Assembly (NCBI RefSeq): GCF_030580675.1
Contig: NZ_JAUQUB010000002.1
Span: 62,001-126,000 of the forward strand
Direction: 5' to 3'
From: Antiquaquibacter soli
Lineage (GTDB): Bacteria; Actinomycetota; Actinomycetes; Actinomycetales; Microbacteriaceae
Length of the DNA stretch: 64,000 nucleotides
Below are positions 40,158 through 48,394 of this stretch, one piece after another; position 1 is the first letter of the stretch, and each line of letters begins with the position of its first letter. Position numbers and translations under genes: made by a program. The notes beneath the pieces were generated by a model. It did not search any database. It was given only the letters and a program-made list of their open reading frames with translations, and was not told where the DNA came from.

Positions 40158-41021
40158 GTGAGTGCTCAGCGTCGACCCCGCGTGATCGAGACCGTGCGAG
40201 AGATGCGCGAGGCGGTCGCCGCCGAGCGCGCCGCCGGTCGCACTGTCGCGCTGACCCCCACGCTCGGCGCCCTCCACGAGGGCCACCTCGCGCACGTGCG
40301 CCGCGCCGCCGAGATCGCCGACACCCGAGTCGTCTCCATCTTCCTCAACCCGACCCAGTTCACCCAGCCCGCCGACCTCGAGCGCTACCCGCGCACCCTC
40401 GACGCCGACGTCGACCTGCTCGCCGGCGAGGGCGTCGACCTGGTCTTCGCCCCGAGCGTCGACGAGATGTACCCGACCGGGCCGACCGCGACGACCGTCT
40501 CGGCGGGCGCCGTCGGCTCCACGTTCGAGGGCCGCCTCCGTCCCGGCCACTTCGATGCCGTGCTCACCGTCGTCGCCAAGCTCCTCGGTATCGTCACGCC
40601 CGACGTCGTCACGTTCGGGCAGAAGGATGCCCAGCAGCTGTTCGTCGTGAAGCGCATGGTCGGCGACCTCAACATCGCCACCCGCGTCGAGACCATTCCT
40701 ACCGTGCGCGAGCCGGACGGGTTGGCCCTCTCAAGCCGCAACCGCTTCCTCTCCGCGAGCGAGCGGACGGCGGCGCGCACCCTGTCCGCCGCCCTCGAGG
40801 CCGCCGTCTCAGCGGGGGAGCGCGGCATCGACGCGGCGCTCGCCGCGGCCCAGGGGGCACTCATGGGCGAGGAGCTCGTCGACCTGGATTACTTCGCGAT
40901 CGTGCATCCGGCGACCTTCCGTCCCGTCGACGACGACTACCGCGGGCCGGCGATCGCGATCGTCGCCGCGACCCTGGGGAGCACACGGCTCATCGACAAC
41001 GAGCCGCTCCGCATCGGCTGA
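40158..41021 (+). CDS. panC: Pantothenate synthetase
   Basis: A 287-residue ligase joining pantoate and beta-alanine with ATP. HIGH-like HEGHLAHVRRA (residues ~36-46), NPTQFTQPADLERYPR, FGQKDAQQL and the KMSKS-like LSSRNRFLS are all present; the usual PTMG is PTLG here. GTG start. panD and coaX, often next in this neighbourhood, are not seen downstream. Confidence 0.96.
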   Translation: MSAQRRPRVIETVREMREAVAAERAAGRTVALTPTLGALHEGHLAHVRRAAEIADTRVVSIFLNPTQFTQPADLERYPRTLDADVDLLAGEGVDLVFAPSVDEMYPTGPTATTVSAGAVGSTFEGRLRPGHFDAVLTVVAKLLGIVTPDVVTFGQKDAQQLFVVKRMVGDLNIATRVETIPTVREPDGLALSSRNRFLSASERTAARTLSAALEAAVSAGERGIDAALAAAQGALMGEELVDLDYFAIVHPATFRPVDDDYRGPAIAIVAATLGSTRLIDNEPLRIG

Positions 41022-41066
41022 CGCCTCCGCCGAGCCACTCGGGGCGAGCCGGTACGCTTAACCCCC

Positions 41067-42569
41067 GTGACTGACGAGACCACTCCCGCACCCGAACTGA
41101 CCGAGGCCGAAGTCTCGGAGCAGAAGGCCGTGCGTCTCGAGAAGCGCGAGCGCCTCATCGCCTCGGGCGCCGGCGCCTACCCGGTCGGCGTCGACATCAC
41201 GACCACGATCCCCGAGGTCCGCGCCAAGTACCCTGCCCTGGAGCCGGATGCCACGACCGGCGACGTCGTCGGACTCGCGGGTCGCATCGTCCACCTCCGC
41301 AACACCGGCAAGCTGTGCTTCGCCGCCCTGCAGTCCGGCGACGGCCAGCGCATCCAGGCGATGATCTCCCTCGCCGAGGTGGGCGAGGAGTCGCTCGAGC
41401 GCTGGAAGGAGCTCGTCGACCTCGGCGACCACGTCTTCGTCTCCGGCGAGGTCATCTCGAGCCGCCGCGGCGAGCTGTCGATCCTCGCGCGCGACTGGGC
41501 GATCACCTCGAAGGCGATCCTGCCGCTGCCGAACCTGCACACCGAGCTCAGCGACGAGGCGCGCGTGCGCAGCCGCTACCTCGACCTCATCGTGCGCGAG
41601 CAGGCCCGCTACACGGTCCGCGCGCGCGCCGCGGTCAACGCCTCCCTGCGCTCGACGTTCGCCGGCCACGGCTACCTCGAGGTCGAGACGCCGATGCTGC
41701 AGGTCATCCACGGCGGGGCATCCGCGCGCCCCTTCGTCACCCACTCCAACGCGTTCGACACCGAGCTGTACCTGCGCATCGCCCCGGAGCTCTTCCTCAA
41801 GCGCGCCGTCGTCGGCGGCATCGAGCGGGTGTTCGAGATCAACCGCAACTTCCGCAACGAGGGCGCCGACTCCACGCACAGCCCCGAGTTCGCCATGCTC
41901 GAGGCGTACCAGGCCTACGGCGACTACAACCAGATGGCCGACCTCACGCAAGAGCTCGTGCAGGATGCCGCGCGCGCCGTCTCGGGCGGGCTCGTGGTCA
42001 CGTGGGCCGACGGCACCGAGTACGACCTCGGCGGGGACTGGGACCGTATCTCGATGTACCAGTCCCTCAACGAGGCATCCGGTCTGTCCGTCACCCCGCA
42101 GACGCCGGTCGCCGAGCTTCAGGCCCACGCCGACTCGATCGGTGTCGAGGTGAAGCTCGCCACGCACGGCAAGCTCGTCGAGGAGCTGTGGGAGCACTAC
42201 GTCAAGGGCGACCTGCACCGGCCGACCTTCGTCATGGACTTCCCTGTGGACACCTCGCCGCTCGTGCGCGACCACCGCTCCATCGAGGGCGTCGTCGAGA
42301 AGTGGGACCTGTACGTGCGCGGCTTCGAGCTCGCGACCGGCTATTCCGAGCTCGTCGACCCGGTCATCCAGCGGGAGCGCTTCGTCGAGCAGGCGAAGCT
42401 CGCGAGCAAGGGCGACGACGAGGCGATGCGCCTCGACGAGGAGTTCCTGCGCGCGCTCGAGCACGGCATGCCCCCGTCGGGCGGCATGGGGATGGGCATC
42501 GACCGGCTGCTCATGGCGATCACCGGCCTCGGCATTCGGGAGACCATCCTGTTCCCCCTCGTAAAGTAG
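41067..42569 (+). CDS. lysS: Lysyl-tRNA synthetase, class II
   Basis: A 500-residue enzyme: N-terminal OB-fold anticodon domain (about 50-150) and class II catalytic core with motif 1 near VRSRYLDLIV, motif 2 FEINRNFRNEGADSTHSPEF near 260-280 and motif 3 GGMGMGIDRLLM near the C-terminus. GTG start. Three very small membrane-protein genes follow on the same strand. Confidence 0.97.
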   Translation: MTDETTPAPELTEAEVSEQKAVRLEKRERLIASGAGAYPVGVDITTTIPEVRAKYPALEPDATTGDVVGLAGRIVHLRNTGKLCFAALQSGDGQRIQAMISLAEVGEESLERWKELVDLGDHVFVSGEVISSRRGELSILARDWAITSKAILPLPNLHTELSDEARVRSRYLDLIVREQARYTVRARAAVNASLRSTFAGHGYLEVETPMLQVIHGGASARPFVTHSNAFDTELYLRIAPELFLKRAVVGGIERVFEINRNFRNEGADSTHSPEFAMLEAYQAYGDYNQMADLTQELVQDAARAVSGGLVVTWADGTEYDLGGDWDRISMYQSLNEASGLSVTPQTPVAELQAHADSIGVEVKLATHGKLVEELWEHYVKGDLHRPTFVMDFPVDTSPLVRDHRSIEGVVEKWDLYVRGFELATGYSELVDPVIQRERFVEQAKLASKGDDEAMRLDEEFLRALEHGMPPSGGMGMGIDRLLMAITGLGIRETILFPLVK

Positions 42570-42574
42570 GAGTC

Positions 42575-42721
42575 ATGACCGACCTGAAGCTCCCCGGCGA
42601 GGACGACAAGAAGAAGGGCGAGGTCTCCTTCGCCCGCATCGCCATCTGGGTGATCGTGGGCGGGATCGGGCTCTACCTGGTCGCGAGCGGCGTCATCGGC
42701 ATCCTCACCAAGGGCAGCTAG
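42575..42721 (+). CDS. Small single-span membrane protein, 48 aa
   Basis: A 48-residue protein: acidic-lysine start (LPGEDDKKKGEVSF) and one hydrophobic helix IAIWVIVGGIGLYLVASGVIGIL. TAGGAGTC gives a good ribosome site that overlaps the lysS stop, and the spacing is 5 bases, so expression with lysS is likely. No known family recognised. Confidence 0.7.
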   Translation: MTDLKLPGEDDKKKGEVSFARIAIWVIVGGIGLYLVASGVIGILTKGS

Positions 42722-42725
42722 CCGG

Positions 42726-42818
42726 GTGGATCGCCGCACCTCCCGGCTCGTCACGACCCTCGCCCTCGTCGGGATGCTCGTCGTCGTCGCGATCGTCTGG
42801 CTGGTGTCCAGCTTCTAG
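42726..42818 (+). CDS. Tiny hydrophobic peptide, 30 aa (tentative)
   Basis: A 30-codon frame from GTG: a DRRTSR start and a hydrophobic helix LVTTLALVGMLVVVAIVWLV, ending SSF. It lies 4 bases after the preceding small gene and 16 bases before the next, all in one direction. No strong ribosome site; supported by position and the classic charged-then-hydrophobic layout only. Confidence 0.45.
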   Translation: MDRRTSRLVTTLALVGMLVVVAIVWLVSSF

Positions 42819-42834
42819 CCGGTAACCTGGAGCC

Positions 42835-43011
42835 ATGCCCCAGGACTTCTGGCTCAACGCCCTCTACTCGGTGGCGCCGACCATCCTCGTCGGGCTCGTG
42901 TTCTGGTTCATCCTGCGCGCGATCATCCGGGCCGACCGCACGGAGCGCGACACGCGCGCCAAGATCGAGGCCGAGGAGCGGCAGCGGCTCGGTATGCCGC
43001 CCGCCGAGTAG
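42835..43011 (+). CDS. Small membrane protein, 58 aa
   Basis: A 58-residue protein with one membrane helix (YSVAPTILVGLVFWFILRAII) and a charged helical tail (RADRTERDTRAKIEAEERQR) ending LGMPPAE. TGGAG lies at a normal distance before ATG 42835. Similar ~60-residue proteins are common next to lysS in this family to my knowledge, but function is unknown. Confidence 0.7.
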   Translation: MPQDFWLNALYSVAPTILVGLVFWFILRAIIRADRTERDTRAKIEAEERQRLGMPPAE

Positions 43012-43024
43012 CGCGCCTCCGCGT

Positions 43025-43088
43025 CGCCCAGTGTTCCGATTTTGTCGCTCTGGGGGCGCCTATTCCGACCAAATCGGAACACTCGGCG
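43025..43088. repeat. 23-bp-armed palindrome between small membrane protein and pirin genes
   Basis: Arms 43025-43047 (core AGTGTTCCGATTTTGTCG) and 43066-43088 (core CGACCAAATCGGAACACT) pair with two or three mismatches around an 18-base loop. It ends 12 bases before the pirin stop codon and lies 14 bases after the small-protein stop, so it may end both transcripts. Its AT-rich arms differ from the other hairpins of the window. Confidence 0.75.
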
Positions 43089-43100
43089 AAAGCCTCACCA

Positions 43101-44042
43101 CTACCCGCGCGGCTTGAGGCGGATCGGCGGCAGCACGGGCGCCGGCAAGGCGTCACCGTCATAGCCGGTTACGGGCGCGAAGCGGCGTCCCGACTCCCAG
43201 TCCTCGCGGTACTCGGCGATCTCCTCGTGAGTGCGGCCGATGAAGTTCCACCACATGACGATCTGCTCGCCGAGCGGCACTCCTCCGATGAGCAGGAGCC
43301 GGGCATCCGTCGCCCCCGCCGTCAGCGTGAGCCGGGATGACCCGGGCGGCACGTACGCCAGGTGCGAGACGGGCACGCCCACGCCGTCGACCGAGACCTC
43401 CCCGGTGTCGAGGAGCACGCCGAACTCGAAGCGCTCATCGACGTCGAGGTCGACGGATGCCCCGGCCGGCAGGTCGACCTGGGCGCCGAGCAGCTCGGTG
43501 AACACCCGCGCGCTCGAGGTCGACCCGGCGAGGCTGCCGAGGAACACCCGCAGGGTCGCGTCGCCGACCGTGATCGCTGCCGGGGTGTAGCTCTCGAAGA
43601 ACGGATCGGTGTGCCGGTCGGCATCGGGGAGGGCGACCCAGAGCTGGGCGCCGTGGAGGAGGGGCGCCGGCGTGCCGGGCAGCGAGACCTCGGAGTGCGC
43701 GATGCCGCGCCCCGCGGTCATGAGGTTGAGGCCGCCGGGCACGATGACGGCGTGGCTGCCGACCCCGTCGCGGTGCTCGATCTCGCCCGAGAACAGCCAG
43801 CTCACGGTCTGCAGTCCGGTGTGGGGGTGCGGCGGCACATCCATCGCCGTGCGCTCGGGACCGTAGTGGTCGACGAAGCACCACGCCCCGATCAGGCTGC
43901 GCGCCTTCTGCGGGAGGGTGCGCCGCACTCCCATCGCGCGGGGTCCGCCGAGGGGCACGTCGCGGGGTTCGAGGATCTCGATTCCGCGCGCGCCGGAGGG
44001 CGGGCACACGAGCTCCTCCGGCTCGGTCTCCAGGTTGCTCAC
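43101..44042 (-). CDS. Pirin family protein
   Basis: A 313-residue bicupin. The N-terminal cupin has the metal ligands in PPHPHTGLQTVSWLF (His, His), EIEHRDGVG and RGIAHSE (His, Glu); the C-terminal cupin lacks a clear metal set. Pirins are iron-binding; some have quercetinase activity, others regulate enzymes. The gene is divergent from the 2-hydroxyacid dehydrogenase, whose promoter has an IclR-type site. Confidence 0.92.
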   Translation of the reverse strand: MSNLETEPEELVCPPSGARGIEILEPRDVPLGGPRAMGVRRTLPQKARSLIGAWCFVDHYGPERTAMDVPPHPHTGLQTVSWLFSGEIEHRDGVGSHAVIVPGGLNLMTAGRGIAHSEVSLPGTPAPLLHGAQLWVALPDADRHTDPFFESYTPAAITVGDATLRVFLGSLAGSTSSARVFTELLGAQVDLPAGASVDLDVDERFEFGVLLDTGEVSVDGVGVPVSHLAYVPPGSSRLTLTAGATDARLLLIGGVPLGEQIVMWWNFIGRTHEEIAEYREDWESGRRFAPVTGYDGDALPAPVLPPIRLKPRG

Positions 44043-44090
44043 CCTCGAACTCTAACTGCGAGTTCCATCTTGACACCTCGCGACAGATTA

Positions 44091-44105
44091 TGGAACGGTG
44101 TATCA
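44091..44105 (+). promoter_or_regulatory. IclR-type operator, site 1
   Basis: TGGAACGGTGTATCA is an imperfect 15-bp palindrome of the form TGGWAC-GGT-GTWYCA, 23 bases before GTG 44128. It has the size and TGGAAC/GTTCCA half sites expected for IclR-family proteins. A TTGACA at 44070-44075 precedes it. Confidence 0.6.
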
Positions 44106-44127
44106 AAATTCCGCAGAAGGGGTTCCA

Positions 44128-45060
44128 GTGAGGCTCGCAGTTCTCGATTCGTCCTACGGCGACACCGCCGTCGAGAGCGCCGCGGCGGCGCCGCTCGGGG
44201 TCGAGGTCGTGGATGCCCGCGCCGACGCGGCCCCCGTCGACGGCGTCCTCGTGCAGTACGCGACGATCACCGCGGCCGACCTCGACGCGCACCCCGAGTG
44301 GCGGGTCGTGGGGCGCTACGGCGTCGGGGTGGACACGATCGACCTCGCCGCGGCGGCGGAGCGCGGCATCCCCGTCGTCAACGTCCCGGACTACTGCGAG
44401 GAGGAGGTCGCCACCCACGCGGCCGCCCTCGTGCTCGCCGCGACCCGGCGCGTCCTCGAGGCCGACGCCCTCGTGCGAGTCGGCCGCTGGGCGGACTGGC
44501 CGACCCTGCGACCCATTCGTTCGCTGTCGGGGATGACCCTCGCCCTCCTCGGGGTCGGACGCATCGGTCGCGAGACCATCCGCCTCCTGCAGCCGTTCTT
44601 CGGCCGCATCGTCGCGCACGACCCGTGGGCCACGGATGTGCCGGGCGCCGAGCTCGTGGGCTTCGAGGAGGCTCTCGCGGCCGCCGACGTGCTCAGCCTG
44701 CACGTGCCGCTCACGGCCGAGACGCACCACCTCCTCGGTGCCGACGCGATCGCCCGGCTGAAGCCGACGGCGTACGTCGTCAACGTGTCGCGCGGCGGCC
44801 TCATCGACAGCGCCGCCCTCGCTGCGGCGCTCTCGGCGGGCCGGCTCGCGGGGGCGGCCCTCGATGTGCTCGAGCACGAGCCGCCGACCGACGACCCGAT
44901 TCTCGCCGCTCCGCACGTGACCCTCACGAACCACCTCGCCTGGTACTCGGAGGAGTCGGAGCGGCGCCTGCGCCACCTGCTCGCCGAGCGCTGCGCGAGC
45001 GTGCTGACGACGGGGGATGCCCCGACCATCGCCAACCGGGCGGCGCTAGCGCGCTCGTAA
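44128..45060 (+). CDS. D-2-hydroxyacid dehydrogenase, CtBP-like
   Basis: A ~310-residue NAD-dependent 2-hydroxyacid dehydrogenase of the C-terminal-binding-protein/phosphoglycerate dehydrogenase type: GRYGVGVDTIDL, LLGVGRIGRET coenzyme loop, NVSRGGLID (catalytic Arg), ALDVLEHEPP (Glu) and TNHLAWYSEES (His). GTG 44128 has AGAAGGGG five bases before it. First gene of the uronate locus and directly under the IclR-type site. Substrate may be a 2-keto acid of uronate breakdown or glyoxylate/hydroxypyruvate. Confidence 0.88.
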   Translation: MRLAVLDSSYGDTAVESAAAAPLGVEVVDARADAAPVDGVLVQYATITAADLDAHPEWRVVGRYGVGVDTIDLAAAAERGIPVVNVPDYCEEEVATHAAALVLAATRRVLEADALVRVGRWADWPTLRPIRSLSGMTLALLGVGRIGRETIRLLQPFFGRIVAHDPWATDVPGAELVGFEEALAAADVLSLHVPLTAETHHLLGADAIARLKPTAYVVNVSRGGLIDSAALAAALSAGRLAGAALDVLEHEPPTDDPILAAPHVTLTNHLAWYSEESERRLRHLLAERCASVLTTGDAPTIANRAALARS

Positions 45061-45079
45061 CACGACCGAAATCCTATAT

Positions 45080-45094
45080 TGGTACGGTGTTCCA
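45080..45094 (+). promoter_or_regulatory. IclR-type operator, site 2
   Basis: TGGTACGGTGTTCCA, 46 bases before the cupin gene, shares GG-ACGGTGT and the TGG...CCA frame with site 1 at 44091. It follows a TATATT that could be a -10 box for the cupin-transporter operon, so a bound regulator would block the start site. Confidence 0.6.
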
Positions 45095-45140
45095 CAATTC
45101 GACACCGCACCGACCACAGCCCCGACGAAGGACCCTGACG

Positions 45141-45503
45141 ATGACGACCCTCCACAGCCACCTGCAGGATGCGGCGAGCGCCGAGCTCACCGAGAGCCCA
45201 GCACCGGCGCGCATCGTCGAGGGCGACCCGACGTGCGCCGAGTGGGTCATCGTCGACACCCCCGACCTCGAGATCGGCGTGTGGGAAGTCACCCCCGGTG
45301 TCTTCGACTCGGTCAAGCAGGGCATCGGCGAGGTCGTCGTCTTCCTCTTCGGCAAAGGCCGGATCGAGCACGCGGATGGCTCGGTCTCGCCCATCGCCCC
45401 CGGTGCCGTCGTCGAGTTCCTCCCCGGCTGGACGGGCCGCTGGGTGGTCGAGGAGACCACCCGCAAGGTCTACACGATCTACAGCGCGTCCGCCGCGAGC
45501 TAG
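45141..45503 (+). CDS. Cupin-domain protein (DUF861-like)
   Basis: A 120-residue single cupin of the cupin_3/DUF861 type: EWVIVDTPDLEIGVWEVTPGVF, then IGEVVVFLFGKGRIEHADGS, APGAVVEFLPGWTGRWVVEE and VYTIYSA. The classical metal His pair is mostly missing, as in many of this subgroup. Such cupins accompany amino-acid or sugar-acid catabolic operons; function unknown. First gene of the transporter operon (11 bases before the fused permease). Confidence 0.8.
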   Translation: MTTLHSHLQDAASAELTESPAPARIVEGDPTCAEWVIVDTPDLEIGVWEVTPGVFDSVKQGIGEVVVFLFGKGRIEHADGSVSPIAPGAVVEFLPGWTGRWVVEETTRKVYTIYSASAAS

Positions 45504-45514
45504 TCGAGCCGACC

Positions 45515-47269
45515 GTGACTGCGACCGACGCGACGACACCGATCCCGGTGTCGAGCGCCCCCGTGCTGCACCGCAGCCGAGCGCTGCTCGCGAGGTGGGC
45601 GCTCCTGCTGCCCATCCTCGCGTTCTACGTGATCTTCTTCGTCTGGCCGATCCTCACCGTCGTGCTGCGCAGCCTCAGCCCCGACGGCAAATTCGACGCC
45701 GCCGCACCGCAGTTCACGATCGACAACTTCCTGCAGCTCTTCGGCGACGACTTCCTGCTGCTCATCGAGGGCCGCACCCTGCTCCTCGCCATCAACTCCA
45801 CGCTCATCACGACGGCGCTCGCGTTCCCCACGGCGTACTTCATCTCCCGGCTCAAGCGGCGCACGGCATCCCTGCTCCTGCTGCTGATCCTGGTGCCGTT
45901 CTGGGTCTCCATCGTCGTGCGGCTCTTCGCGGTGACCTCGATCCTCTCGCCGAACGGCCCGCTCAACCAGGCGAGCATCGCCCTCGGCTTCGGCCCGCTC
46001 GAGCTGCTGTACACGCAGGGCGGGGTGCTCGTCGGCACGGTCATGTACCTGCTGCCGTACATGATCCTCGTGCTCTACGCCGGCATGGTCGCCGTCGACG
46101 ACAACCTCATCCTCGCGGCGCGCACGATGGGCGCGAGCCCCGCCTACTCGTTCTTCCGCGTCTACCTGCCGCAACTGCGCGGGTCGCTCTTCAGCGGCGC
46201 CCTGCTCATCTTCATCCTCGGTCTCAGCTTCTTCGTCGTGCCGGCGCTCCTCGGCGGGCCGCGCGACCAGACGATCGCCGTTTACATCCAGCAGCAGATC
46301 GACATCTTCCAGTGGGGCATCGCGAGTGCGATGGGCATCCTGCTGCTGATCGCGACGGTCGTCTGCTACGTCGGAGTGGTGCGCATCGCGGGCAGCTTCA
46401 GCCCCGGCGGCGTCGGATCGGTGCAGGCCAAGGGCGTCAGCGCCGAGCTGCCCTTCCGGTGGAGCCCCGCGATGGTCGTCTCCGCGGTGCTCACCGTCGT
46501 CACGATCGCCGTGCTCGTCATCCCGGTGCTCTTCGTCTTCCCGCTGTCGACCGGCGAGACCGGCACGGTGGTGTTCCCGCCCCGCGGGTTCACCCTCGAC
46601 TGGTTCGTGCAGGTCTTCACGACACCGACCTGGATCGGTCCGATCATGCAGAGCACTGTGGTGGGGCTCGGCACGGCGGCCCTCTCGGTCGCGATCGGGC
46701 TCGCGCTCGCGCGGGTCACGAGCGGCATCCGGTCGACGGCGTGGAAGGCCGTCATCGGCGGGCTCGCGTTCGCGCCGATCATCGCCCCCGGCATCCTGCT
46801 CGCGATCGGCATCTTCGACGTCGAGCTGCAGCTCAAGCTCACCGGCACCGTGATCGGGCTGATCCTCGCGCACACCGTGATCGCCGCGCCCCTCTCCTAC
46901 GCGCTCATCTCCGCGTCGATGGCGGGCGCCGACCGCGGCGTCGAAGCGGCGGCGTGGACACTCGGGGCGTCTCGGACCCGCACGTTCTGGACGGTCGTCG
47001 TGCGGGGAATCCTGCCGAGCGTCCTCGGAGCGTTCGCGATCGCGTTCGTCACCTCGTGGGACGAGGTCGTGCTCGCGCTCTTCCTGCAGACCGGCCCCAC
47101 CAAGACGCTGCCGGTGACGATCTACAAGTACCTCGAGAGCGGGATCGTGCCGACCGTGCCGGCCGTCGCATCCCTTCTCGTCACCCTCGTCGTCGTGATC
47201 GTCGTCGTCCGCGGCGTCGTGAACTCGATCATCGCGCGGCGACGTGCCGCACTTCGGGAGGAAGCATGA
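45515..47269 (+). CDS. Fused two-domain ABC permease (PotB-PotC-like)
   Basis: A 584-residue permease that contains two complete permease halves. The first half (about 20-290) starts LLLPILAFYVIFFVWPI and has an EAA-type loop DDNLILAARTMGASPAYSFF; a linker at about 300-320 follows; the second half has VIPVLFVFPLSTGE and its own loop GVEAAAWTLGASRTRTFW. Normally PotB and PotC are separate; fused forms are known in iron transporters. ATGA overlap with the ATPase gene and adjacency to a PotD-like binding protein show a complete importer. Confidence 0.9.
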   Translation: MTATDATTPIPVSSAPVLHRSRALLARWALLLPILAFYVIFFVWPILTVVLRSLSPDGKFDAAAPQFTIDNFLQLFGDDFLLLIEGRTLLLAINSTLITTALAFPTAYFISRLKRRTASLLLLLILVPFWVSIVVRLFAVTSILSPNGPLNQASIALGFGPLELLYTQGGVLVGTVMYLLPYMILVLYAGMVAVDDNLILAARTMGASPAYSFFRVYLPQLRGSLFSGALLIFILGLSFFVVPALLGGPRDQTIAVYIQQQIDIFQWGIASAMGILLLIATVVCYVGVVRIAGSFSPGGVGSVQAKGVSAELPFRWSPAMVVSAVLTVVTIAVLVIPVLFVFPLSTGETGTVVFPPRGFTLDWFVQVFTTPTWIGPIMQSTVVGLGTAALSVAIGLALARVTSGIRSTAWKAVIGGLAFAPIIAPGILLAIGIFDVELQLKLTGTVIGLILAHTVIAAPLSYALISASMAGADRGVEAAAWTLGASRTRTFWTVVVRGILPSVLGAFAIAFVTSWDEVVLALFLQTGPTKTLPVTIYKYLESGIVPTVPAVASLLVTLVVVIVVVRGVVNSIIARRRAALREEA

Positions 47270-48357
47270 CCGCCGCACCCACCAGCCGAGGGCGCGTCGT
47301 CGCCAGCGGCGTCGGCCTCGACTACGACGGCAGCACCGCGCTGGATGACGCGAGCATCGAGGTCCACGCCGGCGAGTTCTTCACCCTCCTCGGGCCGTCG
47401 GGCTCGGGCAAGACGACGCTCCTGCGCATCATCGCGGGGCTCCTCGACCCCCAGCGCGGCCGCGTCGCCATCGACGACGTCGACGTCACCCACACCCCCA
47501 CGCAGAAGCGCGATATCGGGTTCGTCTTCCAGAACTACGCCCTCTTCCCGCACCTCACGGTTGCCGAGAACGTCGAGTTCGGCCTCAAGATCCGCAAGGT
47601 GCGATCGGATGCCCGTGCCGCCCGCGTCGCGGAGATCCTCGAGCTCACCGCGCTCGGCGGCCTCGGCGACCGGTATCCCGCCCAGCTCTCCGGCGGCCAG
47701 CAGCAGCGGGTCGCGCTCGGTCGCGCCCTGGCCCAGCGGCCGCGCGTACTGCTGCTCGACGAGCCGCTCGGCGCCCTCGACCGCGCGCTGCGCGAGGACC
47801 TGGGCGCGGAGATCCGGCGCATCCAGCAGGAGGCGCAGACGACGGCGATCTACGTCACGCACGACCAGGATGAGGCCTTCATCCTCTCCGACCGGATGGG
47901 CGTCATGCGCGACGGCCGCATCCAGCAGATCGGCACCCCCGAGGAGCTCTACCGCGCACCGAACGACCTGTTCGTCGCCACGTTCCTCGGCAAGACCAAC
48001 CTCTTCCCCGGCGAGGTCGTGGAGACCACGTCGGCGGGAACGGTCGTGCGCATCGGCGACTCGCTCGTCACCGCGCGACCGCACGCGACCTCGGACGCCA
48101 CGAGCGTCTACTGCTCGGTTCGCCCCGAGCAGCTCGTCGTCAGCGACACGGTGCCGACCGGGCACCACAAGCTGATCTCGGCTGTCGTCACCGACAGCCG
48201 CTTCCTCGGCCAGCGCCAGACCGTGCGCCTCGCGGCCGAGGGCATCCAGTGTTCGGCGGATCTGGACCCCTATGGTCCGGTCCCCGCCGTCGGCGAGCGG
48301 ATCACCCTGTCCGTTCGTATCGGCGAATCCGCGTTGGTACCGCGCGAGACCGCCTAG
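47266..48357 (+). CDS. ABC transporter ATP-binding protein (PotA-like)
   Basis: A 363-residue ATPase: Walker A GPSGSGKTT, Q-loop FVFQNYALFPHLTV, signature LSGGQQQRVALGRALAQRP, Walker B VLLLDEPLGALD and switch His in YVTHDQDEAF, followed by a C-terminal TOBE-type regulatory domain (SVRPEQLVV). Type: spermidine/putrescine and iron importers. GGGAGG precedes ATG 47266, which overlaps the permease stop. The substrate is more likely an organic acid than a polyamine, given the KduI/KduD neighbours; this is an inference. Confidence 0.94.
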   Translation: MTAAPTSRGRVVASGVGLDYDGSTALDDASIEVHAGEFFTLLGPSGSGKTTLLRIIAGLLDPQRGRVAIDDVDVTHTPTQKRDIGFVFQNYALFPHLTVAENVEFGLKIRKVRSDARAARVAEILELTALGGLGDRYPAQLSGGQQQRVALGRALAQRPRVLLLDEPLGALDRALREDLGAEIRRIQQEAQTTAIYVTHDQDEAFILSDRMGVMRDGRIQQIGTPEELYRAPNDLFVATFLGKTNLFPGEVVETTSAGTVVRIGDSLVTARPHATSDATSVYCSVRPEQLVVSDTVPTGHHKLISAVVTDSRFLGQRQTVRLAAEGIQCSADLDPYGPVPAVGERITLSVRIGESALVPRETA

Positions 48358-48394
48358 GTCCCACCCCCTTTCAGAGATCGAGGAGTAGTTAGCA

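Noticed and set aside
39898-40161. Pro/Arg/Phe-rich peptide repeat frames upstream of panC
   Set aside because: They arise from a 13-bp non-coding tandem repeat that shifts frame with each unit.
45169-48357. 1062-codon plus-strand open frame running through cupin, permease and ATPase genes
   Set aside because: Only the part from 47266 is real (ATPase). The preceding ~700 codons are an off-frame reading of the permease gene rich in Arg and Pro, so it is not a giant fusion protein.
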